This document shows, piece after piece, positions 26,320 through 34,878 of a DNA stretch of 64,000 bases. The notes under the pieces were generated by a model. That model was not told where the DNA came from, searched no databases, and was given only the letters and a program-made list of their open reading frames with translations. Source of the DNA: Haloarcula halophila (GTDB lineage: Archaea > Halobacteriota > Halobacteria > Halobacteriales > Haloarculaceae). The first letter of the stretch is position 1. Every line of letters begins with the position of its first letter. Position numbers and translations under genes: made by a program. The stretch spans positions 248,001-312,000 of the forward strand of contig NZ_CP119561.1 of assembly GCF_029278565.1 (NCBI RefSeq), in the 5' to 3' direction.

Positions 26320-26658
26320 GAACAGGAGCGTAGATGAACTCATTAGCTCTGTTGAAATCCTCGACCGGTAATATGTTCTCACCGTTCTGCTGAATACGGA
26401 GCGCGAATCTGGCACAAATCGAGATCGGTCTGCAGAGAAAGAATGATCGGTCAGTACAAGGGATCAATACAGCACAGCATCTATGCGTGAGAGACCGCTC
26501 GAACGCCACAAGTTTCACCTCGATCTAATCAGTACAGATCTTTAGGCGGTCAATTCCGGACATAGCGGGTTCAAAAACACAGCCGGCTCGTTCTTCATTC
26601 AGCACCGTCAAACAGGCTAGCCGGTGGAAACATACCCGGTGGGAGGGAATACTACGGT
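26320..26658. other. Gene-free stretch, possible insertion-sequence debris
   Basis: No ORF is supported. The segment CTCTGTTGAAATCCTCGA at 26348-26365 resembles terminal sequences I associate with haloarchaeal insertion sequences, but no partner end or transposase fragment could be recognised, so this is only a suspicion. Confidence 0.3.
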
Positions 26659-27177
26659 ATGAGCACGACCGCTGTGAAGAGGGTCGGTGCATTCTGTAAA
26701 CGCTACGGTCCAGGGCGGCTTCCCGGCGCGAGCCGACCGGCCATCGGTGCCGGCTACGCCGTCGCCACGGCGGCGCTGGCCGCAGCGGTGGCATTCGTCA
26801 CCCTGACCGGCATCCAGACGCTGCTGTTTGGCGGGCCGATTGCGGTCACGGGCGAACTCACGTATGTTGGGCTGCTGGCGATTCCACTCGTCGTCCCGGC
26901 CGCCTTCGCCGGCGGCGCCGTGGCGTGGCTACTGCTTCCCGAGTCAATATCATACCGCGGGCCCCTCGCCGGCTTTATTGCGACGGTGCTGACCTACGTC
27001 GTCGCGACGCTGCTGGTTGTCCCCGTCTTGATCGCCACCAGTCCCTCCCAGCCGAGGGCGTCCGTGGAGCTCGGTCTGCTCGTCGGCATCGTCGGATTCC
27101 TCACCACGTTTTGGCTGACCCTTCCCATTGGCGCCGTCAGCGGCTGGATTCACGAGCGAGCGGTCACCGAGCATTGA
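26659..27177 (+). CDS. Multi-pass membrane protein
   Basis: The 172-residue product has five hydrophobic segments after a basic N-terminus (KRVGAFCKRYGPGRL), with glycine- and alanine-rich helices similar in style to DUF5518 proteins but without a clear match. It appears to be a single-gene unit; the gap downstream holds repeat copies only. Confidence 0.6.
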   Translation: MSTTAVKRVGAFCKRYGPGRLPGASRPAIGAGYAVATAALAAAVAFVTLTGIQTLLFGGPIAVTGELTYVGLLAIPLVVPAAFAGGAVAWLLLPESISYRGPLAGFIATVLTYVVATLLVVPVLIATSPSQPRASVELGLLVGIVGFLTTFWLTLPIGAVSGWIHERAVTEH

Positions 27178-27320
27178 CTGCCTTCGGTGGATGTTGCTGC
27201 GATCAATTCGCACGTTCGTTCTAATAACTTATTCAGAGATACAATTCTGAAAATAACGCAGTCCCTGTGATGACTGCATCCTCTGCATTGATCGTTAGAC
27301 AACTCGATTGAACATGCTGA

Positions 27321-27334
27321 GATAATCACGACCA
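27321..27334 (+). repeat. Cassette-boundary repeat, copy D
   Basis: An exact GATAATCACGACCA is preceded by ACATGCTGA, nearly the same as the left side of copy B. It lies in a 414-bp gene-free stretch (27178-27591). It is directly followed by CAGTTC..GAACTG, a six-pair inverted repeat. This copy does not border a toxin-antitoxin module. Confidence 0.7.
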
Positions 27335-27380
27335 GTTCTCTTGAGGGAACTGCTACCTCTGCTTAGCGTGAAAGGCACCG

Positions 27381-27469
27381 AAATCGAATACGTAGATCCT
27401 GGGCCAAAGAACAGTGCTCACAGTGTTGATTTCAGAACTGTTCGGACGACCTAGCTGCTCAGTGGCCCT
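27381..27469. repeat. 89-bp dispersed repeat, copy 2
   Basis: This is the gapless partner of 23654-23742 at about four-fifths identity. It lies between cassette repeat D and tatA. Confidence 0.6.
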
Positions 27470-27591
27470 CCAAACTGACTGCCGACTGTTCTGAGAACTC
27501 TGGCAGGAGGTGAGCCGTACCGCTGTGGTCACGAACCAGCCAGTAACAGTATCATACTGATGAATATCGCTGTCTAATGTAGTACTGAACT

Positions 27592-27816
27592 ATGACTGCC
27601 TCACTGGTCATCGGTATGCCCGGCGGAACAGAGCTGTTAGCGATACTCGCGATTGCGATACTCCTGTTCGGTGCGAACAAACTACCGGGTCTAGCGCGGT
27701 CTTCTGGCCAAGCGATAGGGGAGTTCAAGAAGGGAAGAGACCAGATAGAACGAGAGATTCGAGAGACTGTCCAGGAATCGTCCGAGATCGCAGAGGAACG
27801 CACCGGGGACGAATAA
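27592..27816 (+). CDS. tatA: TatA-like twin-arginine translocase subunit
   Basis: The 74-residue product has the TatA layout: a short extracytoplasmic start, a membrane helix (ELLAILAIAILLFGANKLPG, with the FGxxKLP hinge), an amphipathic helix (LARSSGQAIGEFKKGRDQIE) and an acidic tail. TatA oligomers form the passage for folded proteins with twin-arginine signals. There is no tatC nearby. The window encodes several Tat-type substrates (13154-14365, 30689-36794, 61087-62496), so an extra TatA may serve them; this is inference. Confidence 0.85.
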   Translation: MTASLVIGMPGGTELLAILAIAILLFGANKLPGLARSSGQAIGEFKKGRDQIEREIRETVQESSEIAEERTGDE

Positions 27817-27953
27817 CTGTCTTTTCTGCTGTGTATTCGAGTCAGTAGCCCGGAGTTCCGTACTACCGTCGATGAGCGCCGTGTCCCTCCACGTCAGTTG
27901 AGGGCAGCGATGTCACACAGGCACTGTAGTCCAGCGATACTGGCGATCCATCG

Positions 27954-28688
27954 TTAGTCTTCGTCCGTTGGAGAGTTGACGGCAGTGGTGTCGGCGCCAG
28001 CCCCCCCGGCCCCGTTCGGACCCAGGTTCGTCGAGGGGTCGTCTACCGTGGCGGTCGAAGGACTCTCAGTCGCACCCTCAGCCGCTGATGCTTCCGATAC
28101 CGCTCGTCTTTGCCTCGGAATCGCGATCTCCGGTGGTTCGTCACTCTCCCGGAGGAATCGCCACCGGTCGTGGAAGACGTGGTATCCGCTCACCGCGAGG
28201 AACCACCCTGATATGAGCATCGCGTACGCGATGTCGGGAACCAGTCCGAACGGCCACACCGAGAGCCAGACACAGACCGCGAGCGTGGCCGAGACCGCGC
28301 CGAGTCCAAGATACACTTGGCTCCACGGGAGGTTTCGCTTGTGGGCCAGTCCAAAGTAGATATCGAACTGTTCGAGCGAATCGGTCATCGTCACTGTGCC
28401 ACGGTTCCGGTCGTATGTGACGATGCCGAGTCGGTCCATCTTCGGGAGGTGGGTCTGATGAAGCGCACTGTAGATTCGTTTTCGTTGCTTTGGGTTGACC
28501 GCATCCGTCCCGACACCGTTTTCCCATGCCGCGAGCTGTTCCGAGAGCTCCCGGATTGGGACCTGACCAGCATCATTGTCCTGTTTCATATAGTGGAGGA
28601 CGTAGCGGCGGCGTCTGTTGCTGAGTGTCGTAAATAGTTCGTCGGTCGTTATTGATTTGAGTTGTCTGTTGTCTGTGTGTTCTTTCAC
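27954..28688 (-). CDS. DUF7344-type winged-helix protein with two membrane helices
   Basis: The 244-residue product begins with a winged helix (ELFTTLSNRRRRYVLHYMKQ, IRELSEQLAAWE, RKRIYSALHQTHLPKMDRLG), then two membrane segments (QVYLGLGAVSATLAVCVWLS and IAYAMLISGWFLAVSGYHVF) and a disordered acidic tail. The start is GTG at 28688 with a strong Shine-Dalgarno (GGAGGGG). Such proteins are haloarchaeal membrane-linked regulators of unknown signal. A shorter paralogue lies at 29786-30322, near the surface operon at 30689. Confidence 0.8.
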   Translation of the reverse strand: MKEHTDNRQLKSITTDELFTTLSNRRRRYVLHYMKQDNDAGQVPIRELSEQLAAWENGVGTDAVNPKQRKRIYSALHQTHLPKMDRLGIVTYDRNRGTVTMTDSLEQFDIYFGLAHKRNLPWSQVYLGLGAVSATLAVCVWLSVWPFGLVPDIAYAMLISGWFLAVSGYHVFHDRWRFLRESDEPPEIAIPRQRRAVSEASAAEGATESPSTATVDDPSTNLGPNGAGGAGADTTAVNSPTDED

Positions 28689-28952
28689 TCACACCCCTCC
28701 GGTAACTAATTGACAACAAAATGGAATAGTAATTGAGGTTGCGTACGAAAACTATTGATATAGCTACTAGAACGTCACAGCTACGATCAAGTTTGCTACG
28801 TGACTGACAGTTACACTCAGTTGTGGCGACATCAGGAATATAAAACACTGTCACACGACCGAAGCGACCGGCCGGGCACCTGACCGGAGAGCGGGATACG
28901 CGAACCATACCTATGATTTCCTCCCTCGTAAGGTCACTGATTGTCAGTCACT

Positions 28953-29789
28953 ATGTCCTCAGATGGCCATACCCCCGCTCGGTCCCGCCTCAGAAATCCC
29001 GAGTACACCGGCCGGAACCGATGTGTTCCCTGTACGGTCGTCAACGTCGCGCTCGCTGTGGTGTTGACTGCACTGGTTGCCATCGAGTCCCGGACGCTGG
29101 CTGTCGGTGTCGGTGTCGGGTCACTGGTACTCATCTACCTGCGTGGCTATCTGGTTCCGGGAACGCCGGCCCTGACTAAACGGTACCTCCCGGCACGGGT
29201 GCTCGTGTGGTTCGACAAGGAACCGATGACCGCGACAGACGGGACGTTCGACCCCGGGTCGGTGCTGTTCCGGGCGGACCTGTTGGCGACGACGCCCGAC
29301 GGGGCGGATCTCAGACTGGACTTGGCGTTTGCGACGCGGTGGGCGTCCAGAACTCAGGCACTGCTCGAAGCGGACGTCGACGGGGAACAGACCGCCCTCG
29401 CAGCGTTGCTTGATGTGTCGACCGACGACCTGCTCATCGCCGACGGTGAGACGGGGCTGGCTGCGTACCTCGACGGCCAATTGCTCGGCTCGTGGCCCTC
29501 ACGGACGGCCTTCTTCGCCGATATGGCCGGCATGGAACTGCTGGCCGAGCGGGTTGACGAGTGGGACAGGCTGTCGGTGTCGATGCGGAGCGAAGTCGCG
29601 GGGACGTTACGCCTGTTTGCGGAGTCCTGTCCCCGCTGTGGTGGTCTCGTTGAACTCGACGAGACGGTTCGGGAGAGTTGCTGTTCGACCCACGAAGTCG
29701 TCACGGCGGCGTGTAGAGCGTGTGGGACCCGGCTGCTGGAACTACCGATCTCCGAGGAAATGCGGGCGGCGATGAACGAGCAGGATTAA
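28953..29789 (+). CDS. Membrane protein with C-terminal zinc-ribbon
   Basis: From the ATG at 28953 the product has 278 residues. Two membrane helices (VVNVALAVVLTALVAI, LAVGVGVGSLVLIYLRGYLV) follow a short start with CVPC. A long soluble domain leads to a zinc-ribbon-like end: CPRCGG, CCSTHE, CRACGT. Its stop overlaps the stop of the DUF7344 gene on the other strand by four bases. The function is unknown; the position between two DUF7344 genes suggests a role in the same regulatory unit. Confidence 0.7.
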   Translation: MSSDGHTPARSRLRNPEYTGRNRCVPCTVVNVALAVVLTALVAIESRTLAVGVGVGSLVLIYLRGYLVPGTPALTKRYLPARVLVWFDKEPMTATDGTFDPGSVLFRADLLATTPDGADLRLDLAFATRWASRTQALLEADVDGEQTALAALLDVSTDDLLIADGETGLAAYLDGQLLGSWPSRTAFFADMAGMELLAERVDEWDRLSVSMRSEVAGTLRLFAESCPRCGGLVELDETVRESCCSTHEVVTAACRACGTRLLELPISEEMRAAMNEQD

Positions 29790-30322
29790 TTCCGCCGGAG
29801 CGACAGCATCACCCGGAACGTTTTGGCGAGCTGGGAGGCTGTCGAGAGTGCGAACACTGCTAGCGCCGCGCTAGTGAGTACCAGTGGGTCGATACCCGGG
29901 ACGTACGGCACCTCGGCGAGGACGACGACCACGCTAAGGAGACTGACGATGCCCAGCAAGCGGTAGTACTCGGCCCACGAGAGTCCGAAACAGGCGACGG
30001 TGTCGATGTACCGATAGAGCGACCGCACTGCCGGCCGTGGGCGGACCAGCTTTCGATCACGATCGTACTCAATGAGTGCGAGCGTCTGGAGTTTCGGTAG
30101 GTGTGTCTGGTGGAGGGCGTTGTAGACGCTCGCGCGATGAGTCCGTGGTGCGGGATCGACGCCTGTCTCCCGCGTTGCGACGCGTTCGGAGAGCTCCCGT
30201 AGCGTTAGTTCGCGTTCGGTGTTGGCAAGCAGCGTCGCGACTGTCTCGCGCCGACGGTCGTTACTGAGCAGTTCGTAGGCGTCGTCCGCCGGGAGCCTGT
30301 CGCGACCGAACATCTTGTTCAC
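29786..30322 (-). CDS. DUF7344-type winged-helix protein with membrane helices
   Basis: The product of up to 178 residues (GTG at 30322 or ATG at 30313) has the same layout as that of 27954-28688: ELLSNDRRRETVATLLANTE, LTLRELSERVA, RASVYNALHQTHLPKLQTLA, then two hydrophobic segments. The C-terminal tail is shorter. It is divergent from the surface-protein operon starting at 30689 and is a good candidate for its regulator. Confidence 0.8.
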   Translation of the reverse strand: MNKMFGRDRLPADDAYELLSNDRRRETVATLLANTERELTLRELSERVATRETGVDPAPRTHRASVYNALHQTHLPKLQTLALIEYDRDRKLVRPRPAVRSLYRYIDTVACFGLSWAEYYRLLGIVSLLSVVVVLAEVPYVPGIDPLVLTSAALAVFALSTASQLAKTFRVMLSLRRN

Positions 30323-30688
30323 GCGTCTGAGAGACCGCCGGGGGATTAGCCATGAGTCGCCTACACTCCGGCACGGCGAGCGTACGCGTCCCGTATGCCC
30401 ACTGGACGGTCGGCACGGTTGTGGGTACGATGGGGCTGTATCTGACTAGTATCCTGAACGTGTGCGGTACAGCCGCTGGACGAACTGGTATGGACACTGT
30501 AGCTATCCGCTCGATACCGGTATGGCGGCGTTGCAATCGCTGCCAGCTGCGGTACGAAGGTCGTATATTTCGGCCACAAAGGCCTGCTATCCGCTCAATC
30601 ACTCAATAAGGAAGTCCCATCCCCCCAAGGTACCAGACAACCCGAAGCGACCCGCCGACATCAGGCGGCGACGCCGGGTGCATGAACC
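30323..30688. promoter_or_regulatory. Intergenic region upstream of the surface-protein operon
   Basis: This 366-bp divergent gap should hold the promoter of the operon 30689-39357 and of the DUF7344 gene. A TATA-like gtatattt lies at 30562-30569 and another AT stretch (ctcaataa) at 30602-30609; neither is at the distance of a leaderless start, so the operon probably has a 5' leader of 60-100 bases. The leader has a short CCGCC/GGCGG stem at 30652-30668. Confidence 0.4.
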
Positions 30689-31570
30689 ATGACCGACGAC
30701 AACCAACAACTGTACAACCTCTCGCGACGCAAAATGCTGGCCGGCCTCGGCGCAGTGGGGCTCGCCTCCGCAGGCGCGGGACTTGGCACCGCCGCGTACT
30801 TCAGCGACACCGAAGAGTTCGAGGGCAACTCGATCACCGCCGGGACGCTCGACATGTCCGTCAGTGCGACCGTCGTGGCCGCAAACGAATACTGGGTCAA
30901 CAACGGTGGCCTCGGGCTTGCCGAAGTCGCGGACAGTCAGGACGCCGTCGTGGGCCTGGAGGTCGACGATGTCAAGCCCGGCGACTGGGGCATCATCTGC
31001 TTCGACATCGACATCGAGTCCAACCCCGGCTACGTGCAGGTGTGCACGGAAGAGTTCGCAGAGACCGGCGGCGCGAACCCCGAACCGGAACAGGAAGCGG
31101 AAGGCGACGCCGACAACGACGCCGACCTCGGCGAGTTCCTGCTGAGCACAGTCTGGCAGGACTACAGCGGCCCGACCGACGGCTCCAGCGGCGGTATGAA
31201 GACCGACCTCTCGGTGCTCGACCCCGTCTTCAACAACGCCGGGAACAGCCTATCGGTCGCGTACGGTGAGCCCGACACCGGCGGCGTGGTCGACGGCGAC
31301 CAGCACCACACCACCGCGCGTGAAGCAAACGGCATCCTCGACGCGGCCAACGGCGGCTACGTCATCAAGGACGACCAGGGTGTGCCCCTCGCAATCGGCG
31401 CCGGGGACACCTACACGTTCTACCTCCTGTTCGAGATCCCTTTCGCGGTGGGCAACGTCATCCAGGGCGACACGCTGAGCTTCGACCTCGCGTTCAAGAC
31501 CGAACAGGTCCGCAACAACGACACCCCGTTCCAGAACGACCCGGCACCGGGGACCCCCACGCCAGAGTAA
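30689..31570 (+). CDS. TasA-like secreted surface/matrix protein
   Basis: The 293-residue protein starts with a signal that combines a twin-arginine-like RRKMLAGLGAVG with the SipW-dependent end GLGTAAYFSDTEEFEGN. The mature part has TasA/camelysin features: ITAGTLDMSV, VDDVKPGDWG, CFDIDIESNPGYVQ and the end FEIPFAVGNVIQGDTLSFDL. TasA-like proteins form extracellular fibres or coats. It is the first of five related secreted proteins encoded ahead of a SipW-like signal peptidase in one operon. A 9-bp gap separates it from the next gene. Confidence 0.8.
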   Translation: MTDDNQQLYNLSRRKMLAGLGAVGLASAGAGLGTAAYFSDTEEFEGNSITAGTLDMSVSATVVAANEYWVNNGGLGLAEVADSQDAVVGLEVDDVKPGDWGIICFDIDIESNPGYVQVCTEEFAETGGANPEPEQEAEGDADNDADLGEFLLSTVWQDYSGPTDGSSGGMKTDLSVLDPVFNNAGNSLSVAYGEPDTGGVVDGDQHHTTAREANGILDAANGGYVIKDDQGVPLAIGAGDTYTFYLLFEIPFAVGNVIQGDTLSFDLAFKTEQVRNNDTPFQNDPAPGTPTPE

Positions 31571-31579
31571 GTACAAACC

Positions 31580-33001
31580 ATGGCTGAAAAGAAACAACTC
31601 CACAACCTGACCCGGCGGAAGATGCTTGCCGGCCTCGGTGCCGTCGGCGTCGCTTCGGCGGGGGCGGGCCTGGGCACCTCGGCGTTCTTCAGCGACGAGG
31701 AGTCATTCATCAACAACAGACTCACCGCGGGGACGGTCGACCTCAAACTCGACTACAAGGCGACGTATACCGGGGGGGAAAACCAATTCGACGCCATTCA
31801 GGAGAACTACCCCGACGCGGAGGCGCTGGGCGACGGCGTCTACCTGCTTGACCAAGCACCCAGCCCCGCTGACATGCAGGAGTGGGAGGACCTCGTCCAA
31901 GGCGAGAATTTCGACTTCTGTTCGCCCGAGGCCGACGAGTACCTCGTTAATGGCGACGAGATTCCCATCTTCACGCTTGACGACGTGAAACCCGGCGACT
32001 CCGGCGAGGTCACTATCAGCTTCCACATCTGTGACAACCCGGCGTACCTCCAGCTCTCGGGCGCTATCACGGAGAACACCGAAAACGGCCAGACCGACCC
32101 CGAAATCGTGGCGGAGGGCGTGGACACCGACGGTATTGGTGAGCTCGCAGACGCCATCGAGGTCTGTGTCTGGTACGACGAGGACTGTGACAACGTCTAC
32201 GAACCGACCGGTACCGGACAGCAACAGGAACTGGAAGTCGCACTTGTCAGTGACGTCTCCGGCTCCATGAGCGGGTCGCCGTTGTCGGCGCTCAAAACCG
32301 CCGCGAGTGATTTTGTCGGCAACCTCTCATCACCGGACGAGGCGGCCGCGGTGTCGTTCAGCAGCGGCGCTACGACCGACCAAGAGCTGACGACGAACTA
32401 CGCGGCCGTCCAGAACGCGATCAATTCTTACACTGCGGGAGGGAGCACCTCCATCGCGGCTGGCGTCAACGAGGGGGCCGACGAACTCCTCAACGGCGCG
32501 AACGCGACCCCCGGTGCGTCCAAGGTGATGATTCTGCTGAGCGACGGTAACTCCAACGCCAGCGCCGCGACCACCGCGGCCGACAACGCCAAGGCCGCAG
32601 GTATCCGCATCTTCACTATCGCGTTAGGCAGTGCGAACACGACGCTCCTAGAGAGCCTCGCGTCCTCGCCCGACGACGCCTTCATCGCCCCCAACCCGAG
32701 CGACCTCGACACCGTCTACGCGGAAATCGCACAGGTCGTTCTCGCGGGGGAACAGAAGATTATCGAGGGGACGATGGCCGAGGTGTTCGACGAACTCTCG
32801 GAGGGCGTCCTCCTCGACGGAGACCGACAGGAAGACAGTACGCAACCGTACCCCGGCGCGACGACCCAGTGTATCGGCTTTGAGTGGGAACTCCCGTTCG
32901 CGGTTGGGAACCACGTCCAGTCAGATTCGCTCACCTTCGACATCGTCGTTGACGCCGAACAGAGCCGCAACAACGACGCACCGTTCGGCACCGCGCTGTA
33001 A
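31580..33001 (+). CDS. TasA-like secreted protein with inserted von Willebrand A domain
   Basis: The 473-residue protein has the same signal as its neighbour (RRKMLAGLGAVGVASAGAGL, FFSDEESF). The TasA-like part starts normally (LTAGTVDLKL, DDVKPGDSGEVTISFHICDN), is broken after VCVWYDEDCDNVYEPTG by a vWA domain with the MIDAS motif DVSGSMSGS near residue 225, and resumes at CIGFEWELPFAVGNHVQSDS. The vWA metal site looks intact and would mediate protein binding or adhesion. It is co-transcribed with the flanking paralogues. Confidence 0.8.
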   Translation: MAEKKQLHNLTRRKMLAGLGAVGVASAGAGLGTSAFFSDEESFINNRLTAGTVDLKLDYKATYTGGENQFDAIQENYPDAEALGDGVYLLDQAPSPADMQEWEDLVQGENFDFCSPEADEYLVNGDEIPIFTLDDVKPGDSGEVTISFHICDNPAYLQLSGAITENTENGQTDPEIVAEGVDTDGIGELADAIEVCVWYDEDCDNVYEPTGTGQQQELEVALVSDVSGSMSGSPLSALKTAASDFVGNLSSPDEAAAVSFSSGATTDQELTTNYAAVQNAINSYTAGGSTSIAAGVNEGADELLNGANATPGASKVMILLSDGNSNASAATTAADNAKAAGIRIFTIALGSANTTLLESLASSPDDAFIAPNPSDLDTVYAEIAQVVLAGEQKIIEGTMAEVFDELSEGVLLDGDRQEDSTQPYPGATTQCIGFEWELPFAVGNHVQSDSLTFDIVVDAEQSRNNDAPFGTAL

Positions 33002-33043
33002 CCGCGCCGCCCATTCTTGTTGAATAACCAATATAGCATTACA

Positions 33044-34753
33044 ATGACTCACAAACCACAACTTCACAACCTCACCCGGCGGAAAATGCTGGCCGGCCTC
33101 GGAGCCGTCGGTATCGCCTCCGCGGGTGCGGGGCTGGGTACGTCCGCGTACTTCAGCGACCGCGAATCGTTTGCCGACAACTCCCTCGTGGCGGGCGAAC
33201 TCGACCTGCTGGTCGACTGGCAACAGACCTACACAGCAAACGACGAGACCGTGTTCGTCAATGCCCACCCGGACCACGACGCTGACGGCGAGCAGTCCAT
33301 CGTCGCCGACAACGACGACGGGCAAATAAAGTACAGCGACTTCCTCGACGAGGACGACCCGGACAGCAACGGGGAGAACCTTCCGGTGCTGAACTGCGAG
33401 AACCTCCCGCCAATCGATGAGGCCGCCTTCGGAACCGACCCGACGACCGGCGACGTTCAGGAGACACTCGTCCAACTGGACGACGTGAAACCCGGCGACG
33501 AGGGCGAGATTACGTTCAGCCTCCACCTCTGTGACAACCCCGGCTACATCTGGATGCAAGCCGACAACGTCACCGAGAGCGAGGGGGTCAACACCGACCC
33601 GGAACTCGCCGTGGACACGCCCGACGGCGGCGACCTCGCGAGCGCAATCCAGGCGAAGCTCTGGTACGACGCCGACTGTGACAACGTCCACGACGAGGCC
33701 GAGCCGGCCGACATCATGCTGACGCTCGACTTCTCCGGTTCGATGCTGTACCGCCAGTACGGAGGCGTCGTCAGCGAGGACTCCATCCAGGTCAACGGCA
33801 GCAACTACGACGAGACGACGAAAATCGACCTTGTCGAGCTGGCGACCCGAGAGTTCGTCCAGTACCTCGACGCCCAGAACGCCGACGTGCAGGTCGGTGT
33901 CGCCTACTTCGACGGGGAAGGCAGCGACGACACCGAGCCACGCACGGGTATCCTGCAGGGGCTGACCAGCGACCTCTCGGTCGTCGACAGCGCCCTCACG
34001 GGGCTGCGCCAGAAACTGGCCAACGTCGTCACCGGCGGCGAACCGTCGGACCCGTTCGACGGCGACGGTGACCCGGACCCCGACAGCAACGCCGGTGGTA
34101 TCGCCACGGGTACCTACATTGGCGAGGGTGTCGACGACGCCCAGGACGAACTGGCGGCCAACGGTCGCTCGGGTGTCGACGCCTCGAACATCGTCCTCTC
34201 GGACGGCGAGTCATTCAACGGCACGGGCTCGACGCAGTTCAGCTTCCCACAGGACGCGGCGACGGACGCGCGAAGTGCCTCGCCGTCCCCGGCAACGGAC
34301 CTTTACACCGTCTCTGTCGGAAGCGCGAACGACAGCGTCCTCCAGGACATGGCCGGCGCGGCCGGCGGACCGGGGAGCAACCCCCTGTTCTTCTTTGATG
34401 TGGACGACCCCGTCACTATCCCGACCGTCTTCGGCGTGCTGGCCAGCCAGTTCGTCGCCGAGAAGGTCATCATGGAGGACACGCTGGACAACGTGCTCGC
34501 GGCGATGGCGGCCGGCAACGGCATTCCGCTGGACGGCAACGTCCTGACGGTGTACGACGAGCTATCGGACCCACCGACCGACGAAGACCGCGACGCCTTC
34601 GAAGGCAACGGCCTGATGTACTGTGTCGCACTCTCGTGGGAACTGCCCTTCGAGGTCGGCAACGAAGTGCAGGGCGACACGCTCGGCTTCGACCTGGGCT
34701 TCTACACCGAGCAGGAGCGCAACAACGACGGGAGCGGCCCAGCGACGGCCTGA
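33044..34753 (+). CDS. TasA-like secreted protein with inserted von Willebrand A domain
   Basis: The ATG at 33044 gives 569 residues beginning MTHKPQLHNLTRRKMLAGLG, like its paralogues; the in-frame start 27 bases earlier adds an unrelated stretch. The layout is as in 31580-33001: TasA-like N-part (LVAGELDLLV, DDVKPGDEGEITFSLHLCDN), a vWA domain with LDFSGSM near residue 229, and the resumed TasA-like end (LSWELPFEVGNEVQGDTLGF). The vWA part carries long acidic inserts (DPDPDSNAGG). Likely an adhesive surface or fibre component. Confidence 0.8.
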   Translation: MTHKPQLHNLTRRKMLAGLGAVGIASAGAGLGTSAYFSDRESFADNSLVAGELDLLVDWQQTYTANDETVFVNAHPDHDADGEQSIVADNDDGQIKYSDFLDEDDPDSNGENLPVLNCENLPPIDEAAFGTDPTTGDVQETLVQLDDVKPGDEGEITFSLHLCDNPGYIWMQADNVTESEGVNTDPELAVDTPDGGDLASAIQAKLWYDADCDNVHDEAEPADIMLTLDFSGSMLYRQYGGVVSEDSIQVNGSNYDETTKIDLVELATREFVQYLDAQNADVQVGVAYFDGEGSDDTEPRTGILQGLTSDLSVVDSALTGLRQKLANVVTGGEPSDPFDGDGDPDPDSNAGGIATGTYIGEGVDDAQDELAANGRSGVDASNIVLSDGESFNGTGSTQFSFPQDAATDARSASPSPATDLYTVSVGSANDSVLQDMAGAAGGPGSNPLFFFDVDDPVTIPTVFGVLASQFVAEKVIMEDTLDNVLAAMAAGNGIPLDGNVLTVYDELSDPPTDEDRDAFEGNGLMYCVALSWELPFEVGNEVQGDTLGFDLGFYTEQERNNDGSGPATA

Positions 34754-34878
34754 TATCCGACCCCTCGCTGACGCCCCGGTGGTCCCCTATCCGGGGTCCA
34801 TACCGATCCGGCAACCACACCATACCTATCGACGATAGCGGTGTTGCAGAGCGTACGAACGACGACGGAGATTCAGAA

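Noticed and set aside
30352-30609. ORF starting MSRLHSG upstream of the surface operon
   Set aside because: Its composition is unlike haloarchaeal proteins (few acids, many I/R/T), and it occupies the expected promoter region.
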